DNA from: JAGOEX01 sp964630905
GTDB lineage: Bacteria; UBP6; UBA1177
Assembly: GCA_964630905.1 (NCBI GenBank)
Contig: CAZVWR010000053.1
Span: forward strand, 1-23,612
Reading direction: 5' to 3'
DNA length: 23,612 nucleotides
Shown here: positions 1-7,904 of the stretch, piece by piece
Layout of the letters: each line of letters begins with the position of its first letter
Position numbering within the stretch: the stretch's first letter is position 1
The notes under the pieces: generated by a model
Databases searched by the model: none
What the model was told of the DNA's origin: nothing
Seen by the model: the letters and a program-made list of their open reading frames with translations, nothing else
Made by a program: the position numbers and the translations under genes

Positions 1-230
1 AAGATCCGGCTGCAGATTCATTAATAATTTCAATGACAGAAGGTTTCAGAGGTGAAATAGTTCACATTGCCTGCACAGACAACTCAGGCGGACTGGTCCA
101 GTATAAGATAAAGGACCCGTCTTTCAACAACTGGTACGGGCTGAGTCTTGCTTTAAGAAATACAGCCATTTCAGATTTTCCTCTGTGCAACAAGAGCTTT
201 GATCTCTCTTATGCCGGACATGACCTGTGA
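1..230 (+). CDS. Hydrogenase/NuoD-like large subunit, C-terminal fragment (partial)
   Basis: The reading frame is open from base 3 to a TGA at 228-230; the 5' part lies outside the window. The fragment carries the C-terminal signature of the large subunit shared by complex I (NuoD) and group 4 [NiFe] hydrogenases: a TEGFRGE stretch, then KDPSFNNW, then NKSFDLSYAGHDL at the very end. In true hydrogenases this last segment is DPCxxC, which binds the Ni-Fe centre. Here the aligned residues are DLSYAG, so both cysteines are replaced. This fits complex I or 'energy-converting hydrogenase-related' (Ehr) complexes, which lack the Ni site. The next gene starts 15 bases downstream and encodes the matching small subunit, so the two are an operon. 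The N-terminal CxxC pair cannot be checked here. Confidence 0.8.
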   Translation, partial: DPAADSLIISMTEGFRGEIVHIACTDNSGGLVQYKIKDPSFNNWYGLSLALRNTAISDFPLCNKSFDLSYAGHDL

Positions 231-245
231 AAAAGGAGCCGTGAT

Positions 246-995
246 ATGATAAATTCAATAAAAATGAGGATACTTCAGGGAGATCCGATCGTCCATGATG
301 TAAGAAAAAATCCGATGTCTCCTGTTTATCGCGGTTTTCCTATTATCAGCGACGCTGAATGTACAGATAACTGCACCGCATGTTTTGACATCTGCCCAGT
401 TAAAGCAATATCACTTGATCCTGTCAGCATTGATCTTGGAAAATGTGTATACTGTCCTGAATGTGAAAAGATCTGTCCGGCAGAAAAGATCCATTTTTCA
501 CAGAACTACATTATGTCGGCAACAGAAAGGGGATCTCTTGTCATTAAAAACGGTATGACTGAAATAAAACCTGAGACCGCAAGTGAAAAAATAAGAAAAT
601 ATTTCGGAAAATCTCTTAAGCTCAGACAGGTTTCAGCAGGCGGATGTAACGGATGCGAACTTGAACTTAATGCGGCAGGGAACATAAATTTTGATATGGG
701 AAGATTCGGCATTGAGTTTACCGCTTCACCCAGACATTCAGATGGAATAGTCATAACAGGACCTATCACAAAAAATATGGCCAAAGCTACTGAAATATGC
801 CTTGAAGCCGTTCCGAATCCAAAGATCATAATCCTTACCGGAGCATGTGCAATCTCAGGCGGAATTTTCCAGAACTCCACAGAAATAGACAGAAGCTTCC
901 TTGAAAAGCACAAAATAGACCTTTATGTCCCGGGATGCCCGCCCCATCCTCTCACATTCGTTACCGCACTTCTTAACTGGCTGGATAGAAACTAA
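246..995 (+). CDS. Ferredoxin-NuoB/HycG-like fusion subunit of a group 4 hydrogenase-type complex
   Basis: This 249-residue electron-transfer subunit is a fusion. Residues 39-78 hold two [4Fe-4S] motifs: C39-x3-C43-x2-C46-x3-C50-P and C67-x2-C70-x2-C73-x3-C77-P. Residues about 125-249 form the small-subunit domain (NuoB, HycG/HyfI family). All four ligands of the proximal N2-type cluster are present: C134 and C137 in GGCNGCE, C201 in TGACAISGG and C231 in PGCPPHP. In Hyc/Hyf operons the ferredoxin (HycF/HyfH) and small subunit (HycG/HyfI) are separate neighbouring genes; here they are one chain. The start has an AAGGAG ribosome binding site at 233-238. The protein should sit on the cytoplasmic face, passing electrons to or from the large subunit whose gene ends just upstream. 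It is probably the last gene of its operon, because a convergent gene stops 15 bases downstream. Confidence 0.88.
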   Translation: MINSIKMRILQGDPIVHDVRKNPMSPVYRGFPIISDAECTDNCTACFDICPVKAISLDPVSIDLGKCVYCPECEKICPAEKIHFSQNYIMSATERGSLVIKNGMTEIKPETASEKIRKYFGKSLKLRQVSAGGCNGCELELNAAGNINFDMGRFGIEFTASPRHSDGIVITGPITKNMAKATEICLEAVPNPKIIILTGACAISGGIFQNSTEIDRSFLEKHKIDLYVPGCPPHPLTFVTALLNWLDRN

Positions 996-1009
996 ATAGA
1001 TCTTGTGCT

Positions 1010-1684
1010 CTACACCAGCTTCCCGTCAACAATTTCGACTGTTCTGTCGCAGGATGACGCAACTTTGGTGTCATGTGTGACTATGAGAAAAGAGGTTTTC
1101 TGTTCAAAATTTATTTTGCGAAGGAGTGAAAATACTTCGTTTGACATTGCTGTATCGAGGTTGCCTGTCGGTTCGTCTGCAAGGATTATCTTCGGGTCCA
1201 TTGCAAGAGCCCTTGCTATTGAAACGCGCTGTCTCTGTCCACCGGATATTTCATCAGGTTTGTAAGTCAGCCGGTCCGACATTCCCACTGCATCCAGAAG
1301 ATATCTGGCCCTTTCTTTCATTGCTTTTGTCGCAAGTCCGCCAGTTGCTGCCATCATCGGCATCATCACATTTTCAAGTGCATTGAAAGCTCCGATAAGG
1401 TGGTGAAACTGGAAAACAAAACCTATAGTACGGCCTCTTATTGCAGCGATCTCATCAATTGATGCATTTTCAATCTGTTTTCCAAACAGTGCAATGGTTC
1501 CGGAAGTGGGTTTGTCAAGAAGACCCATTATGTTAAGAAGTGTCGTTTTCCCTGAACCGGACTGCCCGATAAGAGCACAGAACTCCCCTTTGTCTATGTC
1601 AAGGTCTATTCCGTGAAGCACTTCGGTTTTTACTTTATCACCGTATGATTTCTTAATATTCCTCAGTGAAATTACAGTTTCCAT
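1010..1684 (-). CDS. ABC transporter ATP-binding protein, LolD/MacB type
   Basis: A complete 224-residue ATPase of the LolD/MacB/FtsE family, energising substrate movement from the inner membrane or periplasm. Visible motifs are Walker A GQSGSGKTT (about 40-48), Q-loop Gln92, ABC signature SGGQRQR (147-153), Walker B IILADE (166-171) followed by PTGNLD, and H-loop IVTHDT near the C-terminus. The N-terminal LHGIDLDI and the GLLDKPTSG segment are typical of LolD. It is the last gene of a four-gene minus-strand operon, 9 bases after the permease, with which it should pair. The membrane-fusion protein two genes upstream points to a MacAB-like exporter with ATPase and permease as separate chains, rather than a strict LolCDE system. 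Its stop lies 14 bases from that of the hydrogenase-like gene, converging tail to tail. Confidence 0.93.
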   Translation of the reverse strand: METVISLRNIKKSYGDKVKTEVLHGIDLDIDKGEFCALIGQSGSGKTTLLNIMGLLDKPTSGTIALFGKQIENASIDEIAAIRGRTIGFVFQFHHLIGAFNALENVMMPMMAATGGLATKAMKERARYLLDAVGMSDRLTYKPDEISGGQRQRVSIARALAMDPKIILADEPTGNLDTAMSNEVFSLLRKINFEQKTSFLIVTHDTKVASSCDRTVEIVDGKLV

Positions 1685-1693
1685 AATAAACTC

Positions 1694-2902
1694 CTAATGA
1701 ATGACCGTTGCAGGGTCGACTTTTGACGCCTGTTTTGCAGGCATTGCCGCAGAAACAAGACCCACCAGCGTTGCAATCAGTATCATTATCATATATGTCA
1801 GCGGCTCTATTTCGATCGGGAACTGCGGAGTCCCATCCGGATTCCTTGAGATCGACCTGAAAAATTCAGCAAGTGCCGTTCCCATGACCGAGCCGATCAC
1901 GCTGCCTGTAAAACCGACAATGGCCCCCTGATAAAGAAATATTTTCACTATCTGCCGTCTTGCTGTACCGAAAGCAAGCATTATAGCGATCTCCCGTCTT
2001 TTCTGAACGACTGAAACTATCAGAACGCTTGCTATACCGAGTGCCACGGCAACCATTACAAAAAACTGTATCATGTAACTTGATGAAGACTGACTTCTCA
2101 ATGCTATCAGAAGCTGTGAATTCGTTTCCATCCAGCTTAAACTCTGCAGCGATGTTCTTTTTTCAACAGTACGGGCGATCTTTGAAGCCGAAAAGATCGA
2201 ATCAACCTTCATGTCGATCGAATTGATCTCTCCTTCAAGTGCCATGAAAGACTGTGCTGAATTAAGAGGGACAAACACCCAGTTGTCGTTTATCTGATTA
2301 CTGCCGAGATCAAAAATTCCGGTAACAGTAAAAAAATCACTTGCTACAGCTGTAGATAACTGAATCCTGTCACCGGGAACAACTCCGAGATCATCGGCAA
2401 GTGTTTTACCTATAACGATCGAGACACCCGGAAGATCCCATTTCCCTTTTATAATTTTCTTCTTAACCGGAATGATCCTGCCAAACGATTCGGCATCTAC
2501 ACCGTTCATCATTACAGAGCGGGCGATGTCGCCTCTTTTAACAAGTGCCGCACCCCTGAGATGCGGAGCCGCCGCAACAATCCCGTCGATATTTTCGATA
2601 CTTGATATTTTCTGTTTCCAGTCAAGAATGTACTGTGGTCTGTCAAAGCCGCGACTTTCAGAACCTATCACAGTAGTCTTATCGTTTGAAAGAACTATCG
2701 CTCTAGGCTTTTCCTTGTGAGCGTTTGAAACAATATGGGGCTGAGAGCCGAGCGTTTTGTCAATAAGAGAAGCCTGAAGTCCGCTGATTAGTCCGTAAAG
2801 AAAGACCATTACAGCAACACCAACTGCACAGGCAAGAATAATAAAAGCTGTCTGCTTTTTTTCATCGATCAGATACCTGACTGCGACCATTATTTCAAAC
2901 AT
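1694..2902 (-). CDS. ABC transporter permease, FtsX/MacB family
   Basis: A 402-residue permease with the MacB/LolC/FtsX plan. A transmembrane helix near the N-terminus (about 18-43) is followed by a large periplasmic domain of about 230 residues (MacB-type core domain). Three more helices follow: one in FFVMVAVALGIASVLIVSVV, one around FLYQGAIVGFTGSVIGSVMG and one in the last 40 residues. The C-terminal PAKQASKVDPATVIH matches the family's closing PAxxAxxxDPxxxL motif. The start codon overlaps the stop of the upstream membrane-fusion gene by one base (TAATG), implying translational coupling. With the ATPase 9 bases downstream it should form the inner-membrane part of a MacAB-like mechanotransmission exporter. 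The substrate is not evident. Confidence 0.92.
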   Translation of the reverse strand: MFEIMVAVRYLIDEKKQTAFIILACAVGVAVMVFLYGLISGLQASLIDKTLGSQPHIVSNAHKEKPRAIVLSNDKTTVIGSESRGFDRPQYILDWKQKISSIENIDGIVAAAPHLRGAALVKRGDIARSVMMNGVDAESFGRIIPVKKKIIKGKWDLPGVSIVIGKTLADDLGVVPGDRIQLSTAVASDFFTVTGIFDLGSNQINDNWVFVPLNSAQSFMALEGEINSIDMKVDSIFSASKIARTVEKRTSLQSLSWMETNSQLLIALRSQSSSSYMIQFFVMVAVALGIASVLIVSVVQKRREIAIMLAFGTARRQIVKIFLYQGAIVGFTGSVIGSVMGTALAEFFRSISRNPDGTPQFPIEIEPLTYMIMILIATLVGLVSAAMPAKQASKVDPATVIH

Positions 2903-4101
2903 TAATTACACTCCGTAATTTCTGCCGGCTCAACTTTTTTTCCTATTTTGGGGAGATTGTTGTCTTCAGGCAGGATGATCACATCACCTTTCTGCAGACC
3001 TTCTGTTATCAGCACATTCATGCTGTCCCTTGCTCCTGTTTTAACTGTTCTTTTTGTCACCTTTTCGTTTTCAATTGTCAGCACAAAAGGGGTATCCGTC
3101 TCGTCAAGAGCCGCCGCCGGAACAAGTATCACATCTTTCACAGTTGCAACATCCATGTCAACTGAAACGGTCATGTCGGTCTTAAGATAATCAGGAGGCT
3201 CGGGGATTTTAAGCTTGATCCTTAATGTGCCTCGTGACGGGTCAACTGCATCAGAAATATAATAGACCTCTGCATCAAATTTTTTATCGGGATAAGACTC
3301 GGCAGAAGCCACGGCCTTCTGACCTTCACTGACAAACGAAAGATTTTTCTCCTCCACATCGGTCGTTATGAATATTTCATCTGTTCTTGCAAGTTTGAAA
3401 AGGGCTGATCCGGGCTGAACAACACCTCCCTGCTCAACATTTTTACTCAGGATCACACCTGAAAATGGAGCTGTCACTGTTGCACCGTCAAGTTTATCTC
3501 TGGAAAGCTGCACATTTGCCATCGCCTGAGCCAGAGAAGCTTTCATCAAATTGAAATCATTTCCCCCCTTTGAAATGCTTTTTTCCCTTGTAGAAGCTAT
3601 CTCAAACTGACTTTTTGCCTGTTTCAATGCAAGCTCCGCCGTTTCGAATTCAGACTTTGAGAGTGACTGATTTTCATACAGTTTTCTGCTTCTTTCAAAT
3701 TTTTCAGTCGCATTGTCAAGCTGATATTTTCTTTCTATGAGCGTTTCCTCTGCAACACGCACTTCCGTTCCCGATATCTGTTCAAGTTTTGCCTTTGCCT
3801 GAGTTACAGCCGCTTCCGCAATGGCAAGATTTGATCTGAGCTCAGCATCATCAATGGTAAGAAGAACTTTCCCTTTCTCAACTTTATCACCCTCTTCAAC
3901 TTTGACAGACGATACCCTTCCTGAAATTGTTGAACCCAGAACAACTTCTGCGGCAGGGGTGACTCTTCCCATTACAACGAGTCGCTGGTTAAATTCCTTT
4001 AATCCGATCACACAGACCGGAACTTTTACAGGCATTAATATTTTTGCCGCAAAAAAACCTGCCGCAATAATGATAACAGCGATCAGAATCACTTTTTTCA
4101 T
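2902..4101 (-). CDS. HlyD/MacA-like periplasmic membrane-fusion protein
   Basis: A 399-residue periplasmic adaptor. Residues about 3-25 form an uncleaved N-terminal anchor. The first lipoyl/biotinyl half-motif follows (GRVTPAAEVVLGSTISGRVSSV, then VEEGDKVEKGKVLLTID). Residues about 90-195 are an Ala/Glu/Lys-rich coiled-coil hairpin. The second half-motif (ATVTAPFSGVILSKNVEQGGVV) and a beta-barrel/membrane-proximal region complete the fold. The order matches MacA and RND-type adaptors. The gene starts 17 bases after the M16 peptidase and its stop overlaps the permease start. It probably bridges the permease to an outer-membrane TolC-type channel, but no such gene is in the window. Confidence 0.92.
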   Translation of the reverse strand: MKKVILIAVIIIAAGFFAAKILMPVKVPVCVIGLKEFNQRLVVMGRVTPAAEVVLGSTISGRVSSVKVEEGDKVEKGKVLLTIDDAELRSNLAIAEAAVTQAKAKLEQISGTEVRVAEETLIERKYQLDNATEKFERSRKLYENQSLSKSEFETAELALKQAKSQFEIASTREKSISKGGNDFNLMKASLAQAMANVQLSRDKLDGATVTAPFSGVILSKNVEQGGVVQPGSALFKLARTDEIFITTDVEEKNLSFVSEGQKAVASAESYPDKKFDAEVYYISDAVDPSRGTLRIKLKIPEPPDYLKTDMTVSVDMDVATVKDVILVPAAALDETDTPFVLTIENEKVTKRTVKTGARDSMNVLITEGLQKGDVIILPEDNNLPKIGKKVEPAEITECN

Positions 4102-4118
4102 TCAAAAACTCCTTTAGA

Positions 4119-6557
4119 TCAAATTTCCCCTGCAACAACCCAAAATCCGTCACCAAGCCATTTGAGAGCCGTTTCAGTTATATCATTTTCTTTAATTGAA
4201 TCAATTACTTCAGTATATTTCAAATAACTTTCAAAAGGGAGTCCGAGTGCTTCCTCAAGAGCAAGATTATACGCATGAAAATTGCTTTTTACGACCGAAT
4301 TGGCAAAAGAAGTCTTAAGAATATTCTTTGTTTCAAGGAAATATTTCCTGTCGATCTCCCCTCTTCTTAAATGATCTATCGCCTTTTCAATTGAATTCAT
4401 AACCGATTTCACATTTCCCGGAGTGGTTATTGCAGAGAAAACAACATATCCGCCGGCAACTCCTGACATCCCGGAAACATCGAAAGAATAGACAAGTCCC
4501 TGCTTTTCCCGAAGAAGCTGGAACATGGGCGATTTCTGACCGGTCATATAATTTTCAAGCAGTTTCATTTTCTCAAAATCACTGCCATAGACCGATGGAG
4601 CTTTAAAAACCCTTGTAATATGAGCCATTTTGCGACCCTTCATCGGAATTTTTATCACTTTATCGTTGAGATTAACATTTTTCAACTTGAAATCATTTGT
4701 TTTTCCGACATTGTTCCTTGCAAAACCCGCAATCGTTTTTTCAAGGATGTCCATCCCTGCAGCTCCAGAGAGTGCAACTGAAAAAATGTTGCTCGAAAAA
4801 TATTTTTCTCTTATCTGGCCGATCTGGTCGAATGTAACATTTTTTATCCCTTCAGCTGTTCCCGACACCGAATGTTCATAAGGAGTTCCCTTGAAAAGAG
4901 TTTCGTGTATCGCGTTTGTGATATGGAAAGATGGCTCTTCTTCAAGAAGCGAAATATTTGAAAGGGTGTAAAGTTTTTCGGAAGTGAAATCTTCCTCCTT
5001 TATCGGATTTCCAAATATTTTATGAATAAGATCAATGGCTTCCAAAGCAAAATTATCTCTCACTTTAAATTTGATACCGCCCACATTGTTGCCGTAAACA
5101 GGTGAAAGTGTTATTCCGAAACGGTCAAGATATGATTCGGTTTCATCTCTTGTCATCCCGTTTGCCGATGTACACATTGAATCAAGAAAGAGTTTAAATG
5201 AACCGGGGTAACCTTTCAGATTTAAAAGTGTTCCACTCTTTTTTACAATATATCCGGTTATGAAACTTGAACCGGTCAGCGGCTTTATCACCCCCTTCAC
5301 ACCCGGCCTTTTCAATGTCAGAGGGAGATTTTCAACTTTGTCCGCCCTTTTTGACGGGAAATCGATCTCTTTAACATTTATACGGCATTTAGGTGATTTT
5401 GAGATGCCGAACACCATTTTATCAAAACTTAAGTGCTCCTCTTTGAAACGGTTGAGATCATCAGCGGTCAGGTGCATAAATTCATAGAAAAAATCCTTCT
5501 CGAGTTTTTCGGTCTCACCATACAGCAGATAGCTTTTTCCCATGATCTCGGGCATTCCGCCAAGTCCTTCCAGCCCGAAATATTCATTGCTCAGCATAAC
5601 TTCGCGTGCCCTTGCAACTTCGCTTTGGGTGAATCTGTAATTATCCCAGCACTCTATCCATTTCTGAATTCGCCACATTGCCTTTTCTGAAGTAAATGCC
5701 CCGCTCTGAATGAAAACCGAACCCTGCATTCCGCCGAAAGTACTTATGTTCAGATTGTCGAGGATCCCTTTTTCATAAACAAGACCGTTGTAAAGTCGTC
5801 CTCCGTCCATTCCGTAAGTCACAGCATATATCAGCCGCAAGACCGCATCCATCTTTCCATCCTGCAGAGGAAGCTTCCAGCCGGCGATGAAATAGTTCTT
5901 CTTCTGAGTGTTTTTCAGCTCAAACTTTTGTGTGTGTTTCCATTGTGAATGTTCCGGATTCACCGGCTTTTCACAGCAATATATTGACATCGAGGGGGTT
6001 TTACCGTATCCGCCACCTATCACAAGGAACGGATTTGCTGAAATTCTTTCCTTCCAGAACTTTGAAATGTCACTTTTTGCCGCATTGCCGACAGTTTCCT
6101 TTTCACCGATCACCCTTTTTCCGTAACTGTGTGACGGGAAAAGATTTTTCATCATTTCGGTATAAAGATTCTCCATCGGCTCATCTTCATACATCGCCAT
6201 CTCTTCAAGAACAACCCTTTTTTCCTCCTCGAAATCGGCATCAGTAATAGTGTCAAAATCAACGGAGAATATCTTTTCGAGGAATTTTATTGTCTTATCA
6301 GCAAATTCATTCAGCACAGTAACCTCAAAAACAATCAGGTCGTTTGATGTGAAGGCGTTGCTTCCGCCACCGAGTCCTTCAACAAATTCCGCTATTCCGT
6401 CTTCACCGATCCTCAATTTGAAAGCGAGATGCTCACAAAGATGGGCAAATCCGAGAGTTTTGTCATCTTCAAGCGAACTTCCACCCGGAAAATGGAGAAG
6501 AATTCTTGTGTAAGGCAGATCCTTTCTGTATTCAATTACAGGTATGTTCTTTTTCAT
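4119..6557 (-). CDS. M16 (insulinase/pitrilysin) family zinc metallopeptidase, two-domain
   Basis: An 812-residue protein with an intact inverted zinc motif HxxEH (H39-L-C-E42-H43). A third ligand candidate, E119 in VVLEEM, lies 76 residues after the second His, the spacing known for mitochondrial processing peptidase beta. The FTSNDLIVFE segment between them is also typical. The length fits two M16 half-barrels in one chain. The C-terminal half lacks the zinc motif and keeps the usual inactive-half features (for example the REKQGLVYSFDVSGMSG region). No signal peptide is seen, so it is predicted cytoplasmic, unlike periplasmic pitrilysin. It opens the operon that continues with the adaptor, permease and ATPase. 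Processing or degrading a peptide exported by that transporter is an inference from this linkage. Confidence 0.9.
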   Translation of the reverse strand: MKKNIPVIEYRKDLPYTRILLHFPGGSSLEDDKTLGFAHLCEHLAFKLRIGEDGIAEFVEGLGGGSNAFTSNDLIVFEVTVLNEFADKTIKFLEKIFSVDFDTITDADFEEEKRVVLEEMAMYEDEPMENLYTEMMKNLFPSHSYGKRVIGEKETVGNAAKSDISKFWKERISANPFLVIGGGYGKTPSMSIYCCEKPVNPEHSQWKHTQKFELKNTQKKNYFIAGWKLPLQDGKMDAVLRLIYAVTYGMDGGRLYNGLVYEKGILDNLNISTFGGMQGSVFIQSGAFTSEKAMWRIQKWIECWDNYRFTQSEVARAREVMLSNEYFGLEGLGGMPEIMGKSYLLYGETEKLEKDFFYEFMHLTADDLNRFKEEHLSFDKMVFGISKSPKCRINVKEIDFPSKRADKVENLPLTLKRPGVKGVIKPLTGSSFITGYIVKKSGTLLNLKGYPGSFKLFLDSMCTSANGMTRDETESYLDRFGITLSPVYGNNVGGIKFKVRDNFALEAIDLIHKIFGNPIKEEDFTSEKLYTLSNISLLEEEPSFHITNAIHETLFKGTPYEHSVSGTAEGIKNVTFDQIGQIREKYFSSNIFSVALSGAAGMDILEKTIAGFARNNVGKTNDFKLKNVNLNDKVIKIPMKGRKMAHITRVFKAPSVYGSDFEKMKLLENYMTGQKSPMFQLLREKQGLVYSFDVSGMSGVAGGYVVFSAITTPGNVKSVMNSIEKAIDHLRRGEIDRKYFLETKNILKTSFANSVVKSNFHAYNLALEEALGLPFESYLKYTEVIDSIKENDITETALKWLGDGFWVVAGEI

Positions 6558-6597
6558 AAATCCCCGCAGAAATTAAAAAAACCTTAAAACAGCAGGG

Positions 6598-6625
6598 AGT
6601 TTAACATATTTAAAATCTCTTTCAA
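6598..6625 (-). promoter_or_regulatory. Candidate promoter of the M16-exporter operon
   Basis: On the minus strand TTGAAA (6620-6625) lies 16 bases from TAAACT (6598-6603). This places transcription start about 30-35 bases before the M16 start codon at 6557. The match is moderate, and the position in the gap after the lipoprotein gene fits. Confidence 0.4.
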
Positions 6626-6683
6626 CATAAATATTTGTAAGATATGATTGGTGGTTTTCCTGCTAATCAGATGAATCAACCAG

Positions 6684-7667
6684 TTAGTAACAGTATCCCT
6701 GAACGCAAGGCATTCCTGAACAGCATTCGCTCGTTCCGGGAACACACTGTTTGCCCGATGAAATGCACTCTTTTGCATTTATTATTACATTTGCGGAACA
6801 TCCTGCAGAAGTTGTATCCGCTCTGCAGATGAATTCACCAGACTTACAGGCAAAACATGACGGTTTCGGGTTTGTTGAACTATTGTTAAGATATGGGCAG
6901 TTGTCTGTTGTTGTTGAACAAACCGCAGGAACACATTTCGAATCAGTGGGAATATATATCTCTCCCTGTTGGCAGAGTCCGCATTTTGATGCTTCAGCAG
7001 TTATAAGACATTTTACGCCCGTAAGTCCTTTATCGGCATAACAACAACCAGTCGGGCACTTTGATTCTCCACATGCCTGTAAAGATGCGAAAACATTGGT
7101 ACATCTTGCAAGTTTCTTATTACATTTCAGCCCGGTGTACATTGTGCAGTCTTCATTCGAAGTACATCCCTTGACACATTTTCCACCCGTAACGCAGATC
7201 ATACCTGCACCACAATCGGTATCGGTAGTACAAGTATTTCCAGTATTTCCAGTATCACCTGAATCACCTGAATCGCCTGTGTCACCAGTGTCACCCGAAT
7301 CACCAGTGTCACCCGAATCACCTGTGTCACCCGAATCACCTGTGTCACCTGAATCACCTGAATCACCTGAATTTCCAGAGTTGCCAGAGTCACCAGAGTT
7401 GCCTGAATCACCACTGTCACCTGAGTCACCGGTGTTTCCTGAATTTCCGGAATCGCCTGTATTGCCTGTATTGCCGGTATTCCCGGTATCACCCGTGTTG
7501 CCATTATCATTGACACAGACCAGATCAATGCACTTAAGCCCGTCTCTGCAATCAGCCGTTTTTGTGCAGTTTTCTCCCGGACCGCTCTTTGGAGCAGTGC
7601 TATATTCACCACACGAAATAAAAGCAAAAATCATTGCAAATACTGATAATAACAAAACCTTTTTCAT
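6684..7667 (-). CDS. Cys-rich lipoprotein with a 30-unit GDS/GDT/GNT stalk
   Basis: A 327-residue surface-type lipoprotein of unknown function. Residues 1-18 are a lipoprotein signal peptide ending FAFIS before the lipidated C19. A short Cys-containing module follows (C34, C40, C46, C51; KTADCRDGLKC). Residues 56-145 are 30 perfect tripeptides G-(D/N)-(S/T). The rest (146-327) has about two dozen cysteines in short CTTDTDCGAGMIC-like units, recalling the Dickkopf-like Cys-rich repeats of the lipoprotein at 19882-20994. The stalk is acidic and presumably extended, lifting the Cys-rich head off the membrane; calcium binding or O-glycosylation of Ser/Thr is possible but unproven. The gene appears monocistronic, between the deaminase gene and the M16 operon, all on the minus strand. 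Confidence 0.85.
   Translation of the reverse strand: MKKVLLLSVFAMIFAFISCGEYSTAPKSGPGENCTKTADCRDGLKCIDLVCVNDNGNTGDTGNTGNTGNTGDSGNSGNTGDSGDSGDSGNSGDSGNSGNSGDSGDSGDTGDSGDTGDSGDTGDSGDTGDTGDSGDSGDTGNTGNTCTTDTDCGAGMICVTGGKCVKGCTSNEDCTMYTGLKCNKKLARCTNVFASLQACGESKCPTGCCYADKGLTGVKCLITAEASKCGLCQQGEIYIPTDSKCVPAVCSTTTDNCPYLNNSSTNPKPSCFACKSGEFICRADTTSAGCSANVIINAKECISSGKQCVPGTSECCSGMPCVQGYCY
7233..7502 (-). repeat. In-frame 9-base tandem repeat coding for (G-D/N-S/T)30
   Basis: Thirty consecutive 9-base units encode Gly-Asp/Asn-Ser/Thr. On the plus strand they read as variants of TCACCTGAA, TCACCTGTG or TTGCCTGTA. Units differ mainly at silent or conservative positions. All are in frame, so gain or loss of units would change stalk length without breaking the gene. 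Confidence 0.95.
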
Positions 7668-7904
7668 GATTTCACCTCAAAAACATTAATACAACAGGTG
7701 CATTTTACTGAATTTAATCAAAAATTGAAATATTTAAAAAATAAAAACATTGATGAATGAAATGTTGTATCTCTCTCAATTGCGAAAGTTATAACTGACA
7801 TAACCTCGATTTTTTGCTTGACTGAAAGGTATGGCTGCTAAAGCCGTGACGGAATAAAGCATTTCAACATACCGGATTCTTTGACGAATCATAAAACATA
7901 GTTT

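Noticed and set aside
7233..7502. Possible CRISPR array
   Set aside because: The units are 9 bases, contiguous and protein-coding, with no unique spacers.
7096..7689. Plus-strand open frame of 197 codons rich in PVSPESP repeats
   Set aside because: It is the mirror of the GDS/GDT repeat of the lipoprotein on the other strand. The minus frame has a lipobox and a Cys pattern; the plus frame has neither a ribosome binding site nor a recognisable domain.
7668..7904. Promoter or terminator between the deaminase and stalk lipoprotein genes
   Set aside because: I found only a TAAAAT-like box with a poor -35, and a five-pair hairpin (GATTC/GAATC near 7875-7890) without a T-run. Neither is convincing.
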